From: Candidatus Galacturonatibacter soehngenii
GTDB lineage: Bacteria > Bacillota > Clostridia > Lachnospirales > Lachnospiraceae
Assembly (NCBI RefSeq): GCF_008830185.1
Contig: NZ_WAGX01000008.1
Span: 1 to 64,000, forward strand
Direction of reading: 5' to 3'
DNA length: 64,000 nt
Both the position numbers and the translations under genes were made by a program. Below, one piece after another: positions 34,517-43,877 of the stretch (positions are counted from its first letter, which is position 1; every line of letters starts with the position of its first letter). Under the pieces are notes generated by a model, which ran no database searches, had not been told where the DNA came from, and saw nothing but the letters and a program-made list of their open reading frames with translations.

Positions 34517-35599
34517 TTAGTTTGATATAGGAGGTATTCCCTCTTCACGCATTTGATAGACACGTTTCCATTCTTTGGTTTCTTCATCTTTTACAGTTTG
34601 ACTACGATTTTTAGAAAGGAAATTGGTAAGTGCATAACAATCAACCCATATTTCATTATTGCCTTCCTTTTGCGACTCATCAAAGATTAGCTGTAAACCA
34701 AAGTGCAGGTGTGTGACATTGATGTTATTTACATTTTCTTTTGGACTGTAACCGGTATGGCCCATGTAGCCAATTACATCACCAGCAGTTACCGTATCCC
34801 CTTCTTTTAAAGACTTATTAAATGGGAAGTTCTGCCGTAAATGTGCATAGTAATAATAGCGTTTTTTATCAAAGCTTCGAATACCAATTCGCCAGCCCCC
34901 ATATTGATTCCAACCAAGTGCTTCTATGTAACCAGACTCTACGGCAATAATAGGTGTACCCGTCTGCCCCATCATGTCATGTCCTAGATGATTTCTTTTA
35001 TAACCGTAAGATCTTGAGGCGCCAAAATCATCATAATCATTATATGGAAATCCCTTTGCGATAGGAGAGAAAGCTTTGAGCCCGTATTTTTTTACCCATA
35101 CTTTATTACCAGCTTCGTCTTCTTCCTCAATCTCATACTCTCCTACAAATCCATCTAAAATAGCGGTATAGGCCTCCAAATAATATGAATAATATTTCAT
35201 ATCTACCGTTAAATTTTCCATTGTAGTTTCACCGTTTATTATACTTTCAGCAGCTTTTTTCATCTCTGCCACGGCTTTTTTTCCTACTTCTCCACCACCT
35301 CTTGCCCCCGCATAGGCCAGTAATTCAATCCAATCCAATTTAATGTCTAAATCATGTGTCTCTACGTCATATTTGTATGCAGTATTTAGTGCATCTGAAG
35401 TAACATTGAATTCTACCCATTTGATATAATCCGTCTTTTTCTTGGGAGAGGTGTCTCTATTTTGGAAGGGATTATTTTCAGAGCTAGCATTTGGTTGAGA
35501 GGTCATGATGGAAACGATATTATTTTTACATGATAGTATTGCAACCAGCAATATTAGAAATAGAATTTCGCCAATAATTCCTTTTTTTATTTTACTCAA
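34517..35599 (-). CDS. Membrane-anchored M23-family peptidase
   Basis: The 360-residue protein has an N-terminal membrane anchor (about residues 8-25), a helical middle part and a C-terminal M23 (LytM) domain. The zinc ligands are visible: first His and Asp in NHLGHDMMG and the final His pair in VTHLHFGLQ. M23 enzymes cut peptidoglycan cross-bridges. A linker sentence-like acidic patch (EIEEEDEAGNKVWVKKYG) separates the parts. It is a possible spore or cell-division hydrolase; no signal shows which. Confidence 0.85.
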   Translation of the reverse strand: MSKIKKGIIGEILFLILLVAILSCKNNIVSIMTSQPNASSENNPFQNRDTSPKKKTDYIKWVEFNVTSDALNTAYKYDVETHDLDIKLDWIELLAYAGARGGGEVGKKAVAEMKKAAESIINGETTMENLTVDMKYYSYYLEAYTAILDGFVGEYEIEEEDEAGNKVWVKKYGLKAFSPIAKGFPYNDYDDFGASRSYGYKRNHLGHDMMGQTGTPIIAVESGYIEALGWNQYGGWRIGIRSFDKKRYYYYAHLRQNFPFNKSLKEGDTVTAGDVIGYMGHTGYSPKENVNNINVTHLHFGLQLIFDESQKEGNNEIWVDCYALTNFLSKNRSQTVKDEETKEWKRVYQMREEGIPPISN

Positions 35600-35768
35600 C
35601 TTTGTACCTGCTATTACTTAATGTAGTAACAGTTTATGCCTTTATGTTTATAAAAATGATAACAATCAAAGGATTTATAACAAATGTAGGATTGACAACC
35701 ATTTCATTGTATAATATGATAAATTCAAATAGAACATAAGTTCGCAAATAAGTTAGGAGATTGGGGTT

Positions 35769-36443
35769 GTGAATGTAAAAGAAATACTTAGTAGTCAAGC
35801 AGAATTAGAATATCAGCAATTCATGGCAAAACTGTTGCCAGGAATACCTAATATTTTAGGAGTCAGACTCCCAAAGCTAAGAGTAATCGCCAAGCAGTTG
35901 GCAAAAGAGGATTGGAAAGATTATTTAGAACATGCAACACAGGATACATTTGAAGAGGTAATGCTACAAGGAATGGTAATTGGTTATGTAAAAGCCGATT
36001 TTGAAGAAATTATATCGTATATAGCAAACTTTATACCAAAAATAAATAATTGGTCCGTCTGTGATTCCTTTTGTAATACTCTTAAAATAACAAATCGTTA
36101 TCCAAAGGAAATGTGGTCTTTTATTCAACCGTATTTAAAGGATTCTAAGGAATATCATATTCGATTTGGTGTCGTTATGCTTTTGAATTATTATAGGAAG
36201 GAGGAATATGTTAAGGAGGCATTAAAGCGAATGGATGAGATAGAAAGTGATGCTTATTATGTTCGAATGGGAATTGCATGGGCAATCTCAATGTATTATG
36301 TGAGCTTTCCTATAGAAACCATGTCTTTTTTAAAGAATAACCACTTAGATGATTTTACCTATAATAAGACACTGCAAAAGATAACGGAATCACTTAAGAT
36401 AGATAAAGAAACAAAAGAGATGATAAAAACAATGAAAAGATAG
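35769..36443 (+). CDS. AlkD-like DNA alkylation repair protein
   Basis: The 224-residue, all-helical HEAT-like-repeat protein has the family signature GVRLPKLRVIAKQLAKEDW and the segment NNWSVCDSF (Trp and Asp of the AlkD pocket). AlkD-type glycosylases remove 3- and 7-alkylpurines. GTG start preceded by GGAG. It ends 26 bp before an AlkZ-related gene, forming a small repair pair. Confidence 0.85.
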   Translation: MNVKEILSSQAELEYQQFMAKLLPGIPNILGVRLPKLRVIAKQLAKEDWKDYLEHATQDTFEEVMLQGMVIGYVKADFEEIISYIANFIPKINNWSVCDSFCNTLKITNRYPKEMWSFIQPYLKDSKEYHIRFGVVMLLNYYRKEEYVKEALKRMDEIESDAYYVRMGIAWAISMYYVSFPIETMSFLKNNHLDDFTYNKTLQKITESLKIDKETKEMIKTMKR

Positions 36444-36469
36444 TAGCTATAATAAAATGGAGGGATTTC

Positions 36470-37177
36470 ATGGACCACATAAGAATAAGTAATTATAATG
36501 AATTTGTTGATGTTTTGTTAAAAGCGGGGGTTTCAATGGGAGGTGGAAATAACGAGGGTATATTTTCTGTTATTCCATGGGGCTGGAATGATAAACCTCC
36601 TTACGATACCCCTGTCAAATGGCATACAGGAGATCCTGAAACGGACCCATGGGAATGGCGTATGCGTGTATTGGACGAGCGTAGGGATATATCCTATGCA
36701 AAAGTATTCTTTAAAAAAAGTGGATATATAACGAAAGACTGGGCGCCATTTTTTATTGCGATACGTAGGGGAAATAGATGCTTTGAGGAAGATTATGAAA
36801 ACGGTGTAATTAGTAATTATGCGAAGCGAATCTATGAGGTAATTCAAGAAAATAATACATTGCCTCTACATGCAATCAAGCAACTTGCAGGCTTTGGTAA
36901 GGAGGATAAATCACAATTTGACAGAGCTTTAGTCGAACTACAAATGAATTTGTTTCTTACGATGTGTGGAAGGCAACAGAAAGTATCTAGAAAAGGGGAA
37001 GAATACGGATGGTCCTCAACTGTTTTTTGTACAACAGAAGATTTTTGGGGAGAAGAGGTATTTGAAAAAGCCGCAGGAATGAAGGAAAGTGAGGCAATAG
37101 AAGAATTAACCAGACACATACTTTCTTTAAATCCGATAGCGAAACCAAATAAGATTAAAAAGTTTATCAAAGGGTAA
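36470..37177 (+). CDS. AlkZ-related winged-helix protein
   Basis: The 235-residue protein has a central winged-helix-like region (NYAKRIYEVIQENNTLPLHA; IKQLAGFGKEDKSQFDRALVE) and an aromatic N-terminal half. The closest type I can name is the AlkZ-related group of DNA glycosylase-like proteins; the usual QxD catalytic motif is not obvious. The pairing with AlkD supports a role in DNA damage, but the family call is moderate. GGAGG precedes the ATG. Confidence 0.6.
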   Translation: MDHIRISNYNEFVDVLLKAGVSMGGGNNEGIFSVIPWGWNDKPPYDTPVKWHTGDPETDPWEWRMRVLDERRDISYAKVFFKKSGYITKDWAPFFIAIRRGNRCFEEDYENGVISNYAKRIYEVIQENNTLPLHAIKQLAGFGKEDKSQFDRALVELQMNLFLTMCGRQQKVSRKGEEYGWSSTVFCTTEDFWGEEVFEKAAGMKESEAIEELTRHILSLNPIAKPNKIKKFIKG

Positions 37178-37248
37178 ATGGCTATGTTTTATTAGTTAAA
37201 ATACCTACTATCATAAAATATTACCTAAAATTACAATAAATAATATCA

Positions 37249-37277
37249 TTGACAATCAAAGTGACATTGTATATAAT
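37249..37277 (+). promoter_or_regulatory. Promoter of the T-box-ilvBN transcript
   Basis: TTGACA (37,249-37,254) and TATAAT (37,272-37,277) are 17 bp apart, a near-consensus sigma-A promoter. Confidence 0.85.
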
Positions 37278-37304
37278 CAAGAACAATACAAAACAAGAAA
37301 TGCT

Positions 37305-37592
37305 ATGACGAGGAGGAGTACATACTCGCTAAAGTTCCAGAGAGAAGATGGTTGGTGCGAATCTTTACTAAGGAAGTATGGAAGTAGCCTTTGAGCAGTG
37401 AACCGAACAAGAGCAATCTTTAGTAGACTTCAACGTGATTCCGACGTTATATGGAAGCAGTATCGATACGTCTTTCTTCATTTATTGGACGATTCTGTAC
37501 TGACAGAGTGCAGAGATTATCTCTGAATTTAGGTGGTAACACGGATGAATCATTCGCCCTAAGCTAATAACATTAGCTTAGGGCTTTTTTTC
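37305..37592 (+). ncRNA. T-box leader controlling ilvB
   Basis: Visible parts: a Stem I region with the AGUA-like stretch (GGAGTACAT) and GATGGTTGGTGCGAATC; Stem III hairpin AACGT-GATTCCG-ACGTT (37,432-37,448); the T-box AGGTGGTAACACGG (37,531-37,544), which binds the free tRNA end; and the terminator GCCCTAAGCTAAT/ATTAGCTTAGGGC with Ts (37,556-37,591). Uncharged tRNA would prevent termination. The downstream genes imply a branched-chain amino acid tRNA (Leu, Ile or Val). I could not fix the specifier codon. Confidence 0.92.
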
Positions 37593-37675
37593 GCAAACAA
37601 CGAGTTAAGCAAAGGGCAATCTGCTTGTATCTTTGGTAAGAGAAGTAATATGAAATAAAATAGGAGGTATCAAAA

Positions 37676-39400
37676 ATGAAAAGAAAAGGAACACAGGCAT
37701 TTGTAGAGGTATTAAAAAGAGAAGGCGTTGATATTTTATTTGGATATCCTGGAGGATATGCAATTGATTTATTTGATGAGCTGTATAAACAAAAAGATAT
37801 TGAAGTAATTTTACCTAGACATGAACAAGGTTTAATTCATGCAGCAGATGGATATGCACGTGCAACAGGTAAGGTTGGAGTTTGTTTGGTTACAAGTGGT
37901 CCTGGTGCAACCAATCTGGTTACAGGGATTGCAACCGCACAATATGATAGTGTTCCATTGGTTTGTTTTACGGGTCAGGTATCAAAGCACCTGATAGGAA
38001 ATGATGCCTTCCAAGAAGTAGATATTGTAGGAATTACTAGAAGTATTTGTAAGTATGCAGTTACCGTTCGCGATAGAAAGGATTTAACAAGAATTATCAA
38101 AGAAGCCTTTTATATTGCAAGAACTGGTAAACCAGGAGTTGTATTGGTGGATATCCCAAAGGATATTCAGTTAGAGATGGGAGAAGATGATTTTGATGCA
38201 GCTGTTTCCATTCGCGGCTATAAGCCAAATACCTCAGTGCATTTAGGACAAATAAAAAAAGCAATGGAAATGCTTGAAAAAGCGAAACGTCCAGTATTTT
38301 TAATCGGAGGCGGAGTAAGACTTTCAAAAGCAGAAAAAGAATTAACGAAGCTAATCAATACTGTAAGAGTTCCTGTTATTACGACCATTATGGGAAAAGG
38401 TTCCATTTCAACTGATCATGAGTTTTATGTTGGAAATATAGGGCTTCATGGCTCTTACGCTTCTAATATGGCAATCAGCGAATGTGATTTATTATTTTCT
38501 ATTGGTACCAGATTCAACGATAGAATCACAGGAAGAATCAGTGGATTTGCGCCAAAGGCTAAAATCATTCATATTGATATTGAGGCCGCTTCCATATCAA
38601 GAAATATTAAGGTAGATGTTCCAATTGTATCCGATGCAAAGCTTGCAATAGAAGCCATGCAAGAACGAGCAAAGGACTGTTATCAAAATAGTTGGATGGA
38701 TCAGATTAAAGGATGGGAAAGAGAACACAAAATAGCCCCACAAAACCCAAATGGATTATCACCTGATAAAATCATTCATGAAATCAGTGAATTCTATTCA
38801 AATGGTATTGTAGTAACGGACGTAGGACAGCATCAAATGTGGACCACACAATATCTTAGAATGAATCCGACAATGAAGCTTTTGACATCAGGGGGGCTTG
38901 GAACGATGGGATTTGGCTTGCCAGCTGCAATCGGTGCAAAGCTAGGTGCTCCAGAAAAAGAGGTAGTTTGTATTTCGGGAGATGGTGGAATGCAGATGAA
39001 TATCCAAGAAATGGCAACAGCGGTTACTTGTGAACTTCCTATCGTATTTTGTATCTTCAACAATAGTTATCTAGGTATGGTAAGAGAAGTGCAGCATTTG
39101 TATTATGACAGAAGGTATTCAAGTACTTGTCTTCGCTGCACCAGAAGCTGTAAGAAAAATTGCTTTGATAAAAATAAAGAATGTCCTCCTTATTCTCCCG
39201 ATTTTATAAAACTAGCGGAGAGTTATGGAGCTTTAGGGATTCGCGTAATGGAGGAAAAGGATATTAAAAGTGCGTTTGAGAAGGCACTTAATAATAAAAA
39301 AACTCCAACCATTATTGAATTTACAATTGAAACAGAAGAATTGGTACTTCCGATTATTCCAGGTGGGAAGGCCTTAAATGAAATGATATTAGAATGTTAG
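37676..39400 (+). CDS. ilvB: Acetolactate synthase large subunit
   Basis: The 574-residue ThDP enzyme catalyses the first common step of valine, leucine and isoleucine synthesis. It shows the catalytic Glu in RHEQGLIHAADGYARATG, the FAD-binding middle domain and the ThDP motif GDGGMQMN...FNNSYLGM. An unusual Cys-rich insertion (C485, C488, C492, C496, C503) replaces the short loop after RRYSST, just before PDFIKLAESYG. AGGAGG precedes the ATG; the T-box lies upstream and ilvN 12 bp downstream. Confidence 0.95.
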   Translation: MKRKGTQAFVEVLKREGVDILFGYPGGYAIDLFDELYKQKDIEVILPRHEQGLIHAADGYARATGKVGVCLVTSGPGATNLVTGIATAQYDSVPLVCFTGQVSKHLIGNDAFQEVDIVGITRSICKYAVTVRDRKDLTRIIKEAFYIARTGKPGVVLVDIPKDIQLEMGEDDFDAAVSIRGYKPNTSVHLGQIKKAMEMLEKAKRPVFLIGGGVRLSKAEKELTKLINTVRVPVITTIMGKGSISTDHEFYVGNIGLHGSYASNMAISECDLLFSIGTRFNDRITGRISGFAPKAKIIHIDIEAASISRNIKVDVPIVSDAKLAIEAMQERAKDCYQNSWMDQIKGWEREHKIAPQNPNGLSPDKIIHEISEFYSNGIVVTDVGQHQMWTTQYLRMNPTMKLLTSGGLGTMGFGLPAAIGAKLGAPEKEVVCISGDGGMQMNIQEMATAVTCELPIVFCIFNNSYLGMVREVQHLYYDRRYSSTCLRCTRSCKKNCFDKNKECPPYSPDFIKLAESYGALGIRVMEEKDIKSAFEKALNNKKTPTIIEFTIETEELVLPIIPGGKALNEMILEC

Positions 39401-39412
39401 GGGGGTAAAAGA

Positions 39413-39910
39413 ATGAAAAAAAGATGGATGTCCTTGTATGTAGAAAATGAAGTAGGTGTATTAGCAAGAGTTTCTGGTTTGTTTTCAGGAAAGTGTTACA
39501 ATCTAAGAAGCTTGACCGTAGGTGAGACACAAGACCCAACGATATCAAGAATGACGATATGTGTGGATAGTGATGATGCTACCTTTGAGCAAATCAAAAA
39601 GCAACTCAATCAATTTATTGAGGTAATTAAGGTAGTTGATTTAACCAATGTACCAGTTCATATGAAAGAAATACTGTATCTTAAGATATTAACAGCAAAT
39701 GATAAAGAAAGATCATTTGCATATCGAATTAGTGAAGTATTTGGAGGTAAGGTAGTCGATATGGGAAGGTCTGGAATTCTTATGGAGTGTCTTCAGACAG
39801 AAACAAAGAATGATGATTTGATACGATTGGTTTCAAAGGAATTTACGAATATTGAAGTGGTAAGAGGAGGAAGTGTGGCAATTGAATCTATTAGTATTTC
39901 AGACCGATAG
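39413..39910 (+). CDS. ilvN: Acetolactate synthase small (regulatory) subunit
   Basis: The 165-residue protein has an N-terminal ACT domain (SLYVENEVGVLARVSGLFSG, then KCYNLRSLTVG) and the usual C-terminal extension (EVFGGKVVDMGRSGI). It activates the catalytic subunit and gives valine feedback. It starts 12 bp after ilvB with AGGGGGG in front. Confidence 0.95.
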   Translation: MKKRWMSLYVENEVGVLARVSGLFSGKCYNLRSLTVGETQDPTISRMTICVDSDDATFEQIKKQLNQFIEVIKVVDLTNVPVHMKEILYLKILTANDKERSFAYRISEVFGGKVVDMGRSGILMECLQTETKNDDLIRLVSKEFTNIEVVRGGSVAIESISISDR

Positions 39911-39997
39911 CAAAGTGAAATAACCTTAGAGTTATAACATAAACAAACACAGGTTGCATATAATTAGTTAAGATGTGTAATAAGCAGGGAAAATAGT

Positions 39998-41275
39998 TTG
40001 ATTATTCATGTTGTAAAACAAGGTGAGACCTTAAATAGCATTGCAAGCTTATATCAAGTCTCTGTGGAGAGGCTATTACTTGATAATGGACTTGAAACAG
40101 GCAGTTCCCTTGTTGTTGGTCAGGCAATCGTAGTTTTAATACCCAATGTAGTGCATGTGGTAGGAGCAGGAGAGACCATTCAATCAATTGCAGAAAATTA
40201 TGGAATCAGTGAGATTAACTTACTACAAAATAATCCTAATTTAATTAATAATAATGTATTGTTTGAAGGGGAAATATTAGCGATTTCCTTTGAAGGAGAA
40301 AAACTTAGAGGAGCCAGATTAAATGGATATGCTTATCCATTTATTAATCAATCGATCCTAAGAACTGCTCTTGCATATATGACGACACTTACCATATTTG
40401 GTTATGGATTTACAGCTACAGGTGAATTAATTCCAATTGATGATGAACCGCTTATTCGACAGGCTTATTCGTTGCAGGCGTCTCCAATGATGTTAATTTC
40501 TTCAATTGATGAAAGCGGGAATTTCAGCAATGAGCATGCAGAAAAATTGTTTGGTGATCCAGTTGCCACAGAAACGTTAATTACGAATATAATAAATACC
40601 ATGTATATTAAAGGTTATATTGGACTTGACATTGATTTTGAGTTTATTCGAGACAAAGAAAATTATATCACTTTTATTTCAAAAGTAACAAACAGGCTAC
40701 ACCAAGAAGGTTTTATTGTTAATGTTGATCTCGCCCCAAAAACCTCTGCTACGCAGGTCGGACTAATCTATCAAGCACACGATTATAAGCGTATTGGAGA
40801 AATAGCTGACACCGTTTTACTCATGACGTATGAATGGGGTTACACCTTTGGTCCTCCCATGGCCGTAGCTCCTCTAGATCAGGTAAGAAGAGTAGTAGAA
40901 TATGGCGTTACAGAGATTGATGTAAATAAAATAATGCTTGGAATCCCTAATTATGGATACGATTGGAAGCTTCCTTTTGTTCGAGGAGAAAGTGAAGCAA
41001 TTATTGTAGGCAATACGGAAGCCGTTGATATTGCAGCCAGATATAATGCCTTGATTGAATTTGACCCCATTGCCATGTCGCCCTACTTTTATTATACGGA
41101 TGAGTTAGGAATACAACATGTCGTATGGTTTGAAGATGCCAGAAGCATTGAGGCCAAATTAGGATTGGTAAATGAATATAATTTATTAGGTGCAGGTTAT
41201 TGGAACTTGATGAGAAGATTTCCAGCAAACTGGGCAGTTCTAAATTCACTGTATACGATAAATAAATTGGTGTAG
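39998..41275 (+). CDS. LysM-GH18 spore cortex-lytic enzyme (SleL/YaaH type)
   Basis: The 425-residue protein has two LysM motifs (residues about 2-47 and 50-95) and a GH18 barrel with the catalytic DxDxE motif in GLDIDFEFI. SleL/YaaH proteins cleave cortex peptidoglycan containing muramic-delta-lactam during germination and are put in place by the LysM motifs. There is no signal peptide, as usual for this group. The start codon is TTG at 39,998, after AGGGAAA. Confidence 0.9.
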   Translation: MIIHVVKQGETLNSIASLYQVSVERLLLDNGLETGSSLVVGQAIVVLIPNVVHVVGAGETIQSIAENYGISEINLLQNNPNLINNNVLFEGEILAISFEGEKLRGARLNGYAYPFINQSILRTALAYMTTLTIFGYGFTATGELIPIDDEPLIRQAYSLQASPMMLISSIDESGNFSNEHAEKLFGDPVATETLITNIINTMYIKGYIGLDIDFEFIRDKENYITFISKVTNRLHQEGFIVNVDLAPKTSATQVGLIYQAHDYKRIGEIADTVLLMTYEWGYTFGPPMAVAPLDQVRRVVEYGVTEIDVNKIMLGIPNYGYDWKLPFVRGESEAIIVGNTEAVDIAARYNALIEFDPIAMSPYFYYTDELGIQHVVWFEDARSIEAKLGLVNEYNLLGAGYWNLMRRFPANWAVLNSLYTINKLV

Positions 41276-41379
41276 TCTTTTATAGAATAGAAAAGAATAT
41301 CCTTGCTATGTTTTAATATAGTCTATATACTGTTCATATAGGACAAAAGTAACGGTTTATTGTGTATGGGGGATATGCA

Positions 41380-42609
41380 ATGGAGAATAGTAAGAGTTTG
41401 AATGCTGGTGGTATTAAGTCTGACAAATTAAAGGTATTCTTTTATCATTTTATGAATAAAAGTGATCTAGAGCAACAAGAATTAAATGAATATCTAATAA
41501 GAGATAATATTAGCCATATGCTCATTGTTTCCTTAATATTGATGCTTATTTCGGTAGTTAAAATTATATTCAAAATAAAACGAAGCTGGTTTGCCGATAT
41601 TGGGATTACCATGCTTTTTATTACCCTTTTATATATTATGCTTTGGTATTTTATACATTGTAAATTGATACAGGGCTTAAAAGCGCAAAAAGTAATCTAC
41701 ATAACATTTTGGCTATTAATTAATGTTGTCGGTTTAAAAGAACTTCGTTTGGAAATTCAAGTTTATCAATCGATTACATACTATTATCTTCTTATGTTTC
41801 TTTTAACTGGATTTTATATTGGGTCTTTTCTTACTATTATTTTTTTTATTGGATTTGATACTATTGTCACCATTGTAATGCTTACAACGATTCCAAGAAT
41901 TGAGATGAATCTAAAATTATATATAGCAGTAACCATTATGATTGCTTTTGTTTCAGTCATTATTATGATGAGTAGATTCTATCATTATATATTAGAAAAA
42001 AGAGCGCAATTTGCCATACGAACCCTTGGCGGTGTTGACCGCCTTACCAACCTTTTAAATAGAAGAGGGTTCGATGAGAAAATAGCCCAAATGTGGGGAG
42101 CGTGGAGTGATACACGAAAATCGATTGTGGCTATTATGGTTGATATTGATTGTTTTAAAAATTATAATGATACGTTTGGACATATCGCAGGTGACCAATG
42201 CCTAAAAGATATATCAGAGTGCATCTATAACATTGCGTCAAGAAAATCAGAGCTAATCGTTCGATATGGTGGGGAAGAAATTGTTATTGTCCTCACAAAT
42301 CAAAGTGAAGAAGAGTGTATCGAAGTGGCACTTGCAATACAAGAAAGAATTAATTTGCTTAATATTAAGGCAGGTGAGAAGGCCACTTGTTCAAATGTAA
42401 CCGTAAGTATGGGAGTGGCCAGTATGTTGGCTAATCCAAACAATACGATATATGATTTGATTGAAAAAGCAGATGAACAACTCTATTACTCTAAAAACAA
42501 CGGAAGAAATGCCATTACGATGAATTATATCTCAGTTGAGCTAAATAAAGTAATGGCGGCAAGTGTAGAAAAAGATTTAGAACTCTTGTCAATTAAGAAG
42601 AAATGTTAA
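41380..42609 (+). CDS. Membrane diguanylate cyclase (GGDEF)
   Basis: The 409-residue protein has about six membrane helices (about residues 45-215) followed by a GGDEF domain: DRLTNLLNRRGFDEKI, VDIDCFKNYNDTFGH and the active-site motif RYGGEEI, a functional GGEEF variant. The usual inhibitory RxxD site five residues upstream reads RKSE, so product inhibition may be weak. The ATG at 41,380 follows GGGGGAT; a start at 41,362 is possible but lacks that site. It makes cyclic di-GMP; the signal is unknown. Confidence 0.88.
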   Translation: MENSKSLNAGGIKSDKLKVFFYHFMNKSDLEQQELNEYLIRDNISHMLIVSLILMLISVVKIIFKIKRSWFADIGITMLFITLLYIMLWYFIHCKLIQGLKAQKVIYITFWLLINVVGLKELRLEIQVYQSITYYYLLMFLLTGFYIGSFLTIIFFIGFDTIVTIVMLTTIPRIEMNLKLYIAVTIMIAFVSVIIMMSRFYHYILEKRAQFAIRTLGGVDRLTNLLNRRGFDEKIAQMWGAWSDTRKSIVAIMVDIDCFKNYNDTFGHIAGDQCLKDISECIYNIASRKSELIVRYGGEEIVIVLTNQSEEECIEVALAIQERINLLNIKAGEKATCSNVTVSMGVASMLANPNNTIYDLIEKADEQLYYSKNNGRNAITMNYISVELNKVMAASVEKDLELLSIKKKC

Positions 42610-42628
42610 GTTGCTCTTAAAGTAAAAA

Positions 42629-42665
42629 GAGGACATAAAACAAACCGTTTTATGTCCTCCTTTTT
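42629..42665. terminator. Bidirectional terminator between GGDEF gene and ddl
   Basis: GAGGACATAAAA and TTTTATGTCCTC pair around CAAACCG, followed by CTTTTT on the plus strand and preceded by an A-run that serves the minus strand. It overlaps the ddl stop codon. Confidence 0.85.
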
Positions 42666-43860
42666 AAAGTTTTGCACCCTTCATTCCACCAAGCTTTACT
42701 CCAGATAAAATATTCGTATCAAAAGAATAAGAGATTTCACTTAGTTCACGCTCTCTTTTTAATGCCAAGGTTACCATTTGATCTAATAACATATCGTAAG
42801 TTACTCCAATTGGTTCCCATAGATAAAAAGCCAAGGAACCAGGAATAGTGTTAATTTCGTTTACATATAACTGATCCGTTTCAGTATCTATCATAAAGTC
42901 AATTCTAGAAACCCCATTGCAATTTAATGTCTGGAAGGTTTTTACGGCAAGCGAACGTATTTCCTCACGCTTTTGAGGCGAGAGAGGAGCAGGAAGTTTA
43001 CGAGATAAACTAGTCATTCCCTTTGAACCATTGTCAGTTTTTGAACCGCCATTTCCAGATAAATACTTATCTTCATAGCTTAAGATTTCATCCGATCCTA
43101 CTGGTTCTTCACATTCAGAAGCCTTTGCCTCTTCATAGTCCCCAAGCACAGAACAATTGATTTCACGAAGTTTAACAATTGCTTTTTCCACGAGTAATTT
43201 GTTTGCAAATTGAAATGCATACTCAAATGCATCTTCTAGCTCTGCACGATCTTTTGCAACTTTAATACCGACACTTGAACCAAGATTAATTGGTTTTACA
43301 ATAACTGGATAGCCAATTTTTTCTTCCACACGTTCTATAATATCATTAGGATTCGTGTGATATTTTTTAACATCTAGGCAAATGCAGTCAAGTACAGGAA
43401 TCCCGTTATCTTTTAATACTGTTTTCATAACATACTTATCCATTCCAATCGCAGAAGATGTTACATCTGGGCCCACATACGGGATGCATAGCGTGCGAAA
43501 GTAACCCTGCAAAGTTCCGTCCTCTGTATTCGTACCATGTACAATTGGAAAGGCAACATCAATAGAATTTATAATATTAGTTCCAAATTTTTTCATAGGG
43601 TAGCGGACAAGGTTAAGTTTTTTATTATCATTTACAAGTATAATCTTTTGACTTTTCTTTAAAAGTGTTGGGATATCTTTGTAAGCTTCAATATCTCCAA
43701 TGTTTTCGCCTATATACATTTCATTATTTTTTGTAATGTAGATTGGTATAATATCATATTTTTCTCTATTAAAAGCATAAACAGCTTGAATTCCAGAGAT
43801 GATAGATACTTCATGTTCTACGCTTTGACCACCAAAAAATACACCTACTTTAATTTTCAT
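42664..43860 (-). CDS. ddl: D-alanine--D-alanine ligase family enzyme
   Basis: The 398-residue ATP-grasp enzyme joins two D-alanines for peptidoglycan precursors. Visible are the N-terminal GGQSVEHEVSIISG loop, HGTNTEDGTLQGY, KPINLGSSVGI and the C-terminal RIDFMID...VNEINTIPGS metal-binding part. It is about 40 residues longer than common Ddl because of a Gly/Ser/Lys-rich insertion (about 258-292, around YLSGNGGSKTDNGSKG). It is the last gene of a minus-strand envelope operon, 17 bp after the Mur ligase. A D-Ala-D-X specificity cannot be excluded. Confidence 0.9.
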   Translation of the reverse strand: MKIKVGVFFGGQSVEHEVSIISGIQAVYAFNREKYDIIPIYITKNNEMYIGENIGDIEAYKDIPTLLKKSQKIILVNDNKKLNLVRYPMKKFGTNIINSIDVAFPIVHGTNTEDGTLQGYFRTLCIPYVGPDVTSSAIGMDKYVMKTVLKDNGIPVLDCICLDVKKYHTNPNDIIERVEEKIGYPVIVKPINLGSSVGIKVAKDRAELEDAFEYAFQFANKLLVEKAIVKLREINCSVLGDYEEAKASECEEPVGSDEILSYEDKYLSGNGGSKTDNGSKGMTSLSRKLPAPLSPQKREEIRSLAVKTFQTLNCNGVSRIDFMIDTETDQLYVNEINTIPGSLAFYLWEPIGVTYDMLLDQMVTLALKRERELSEISYSFDTNILSGVKLGGMKGAKL

Positions 43861-43877
43861 ATATAAATCCTCTTTCC

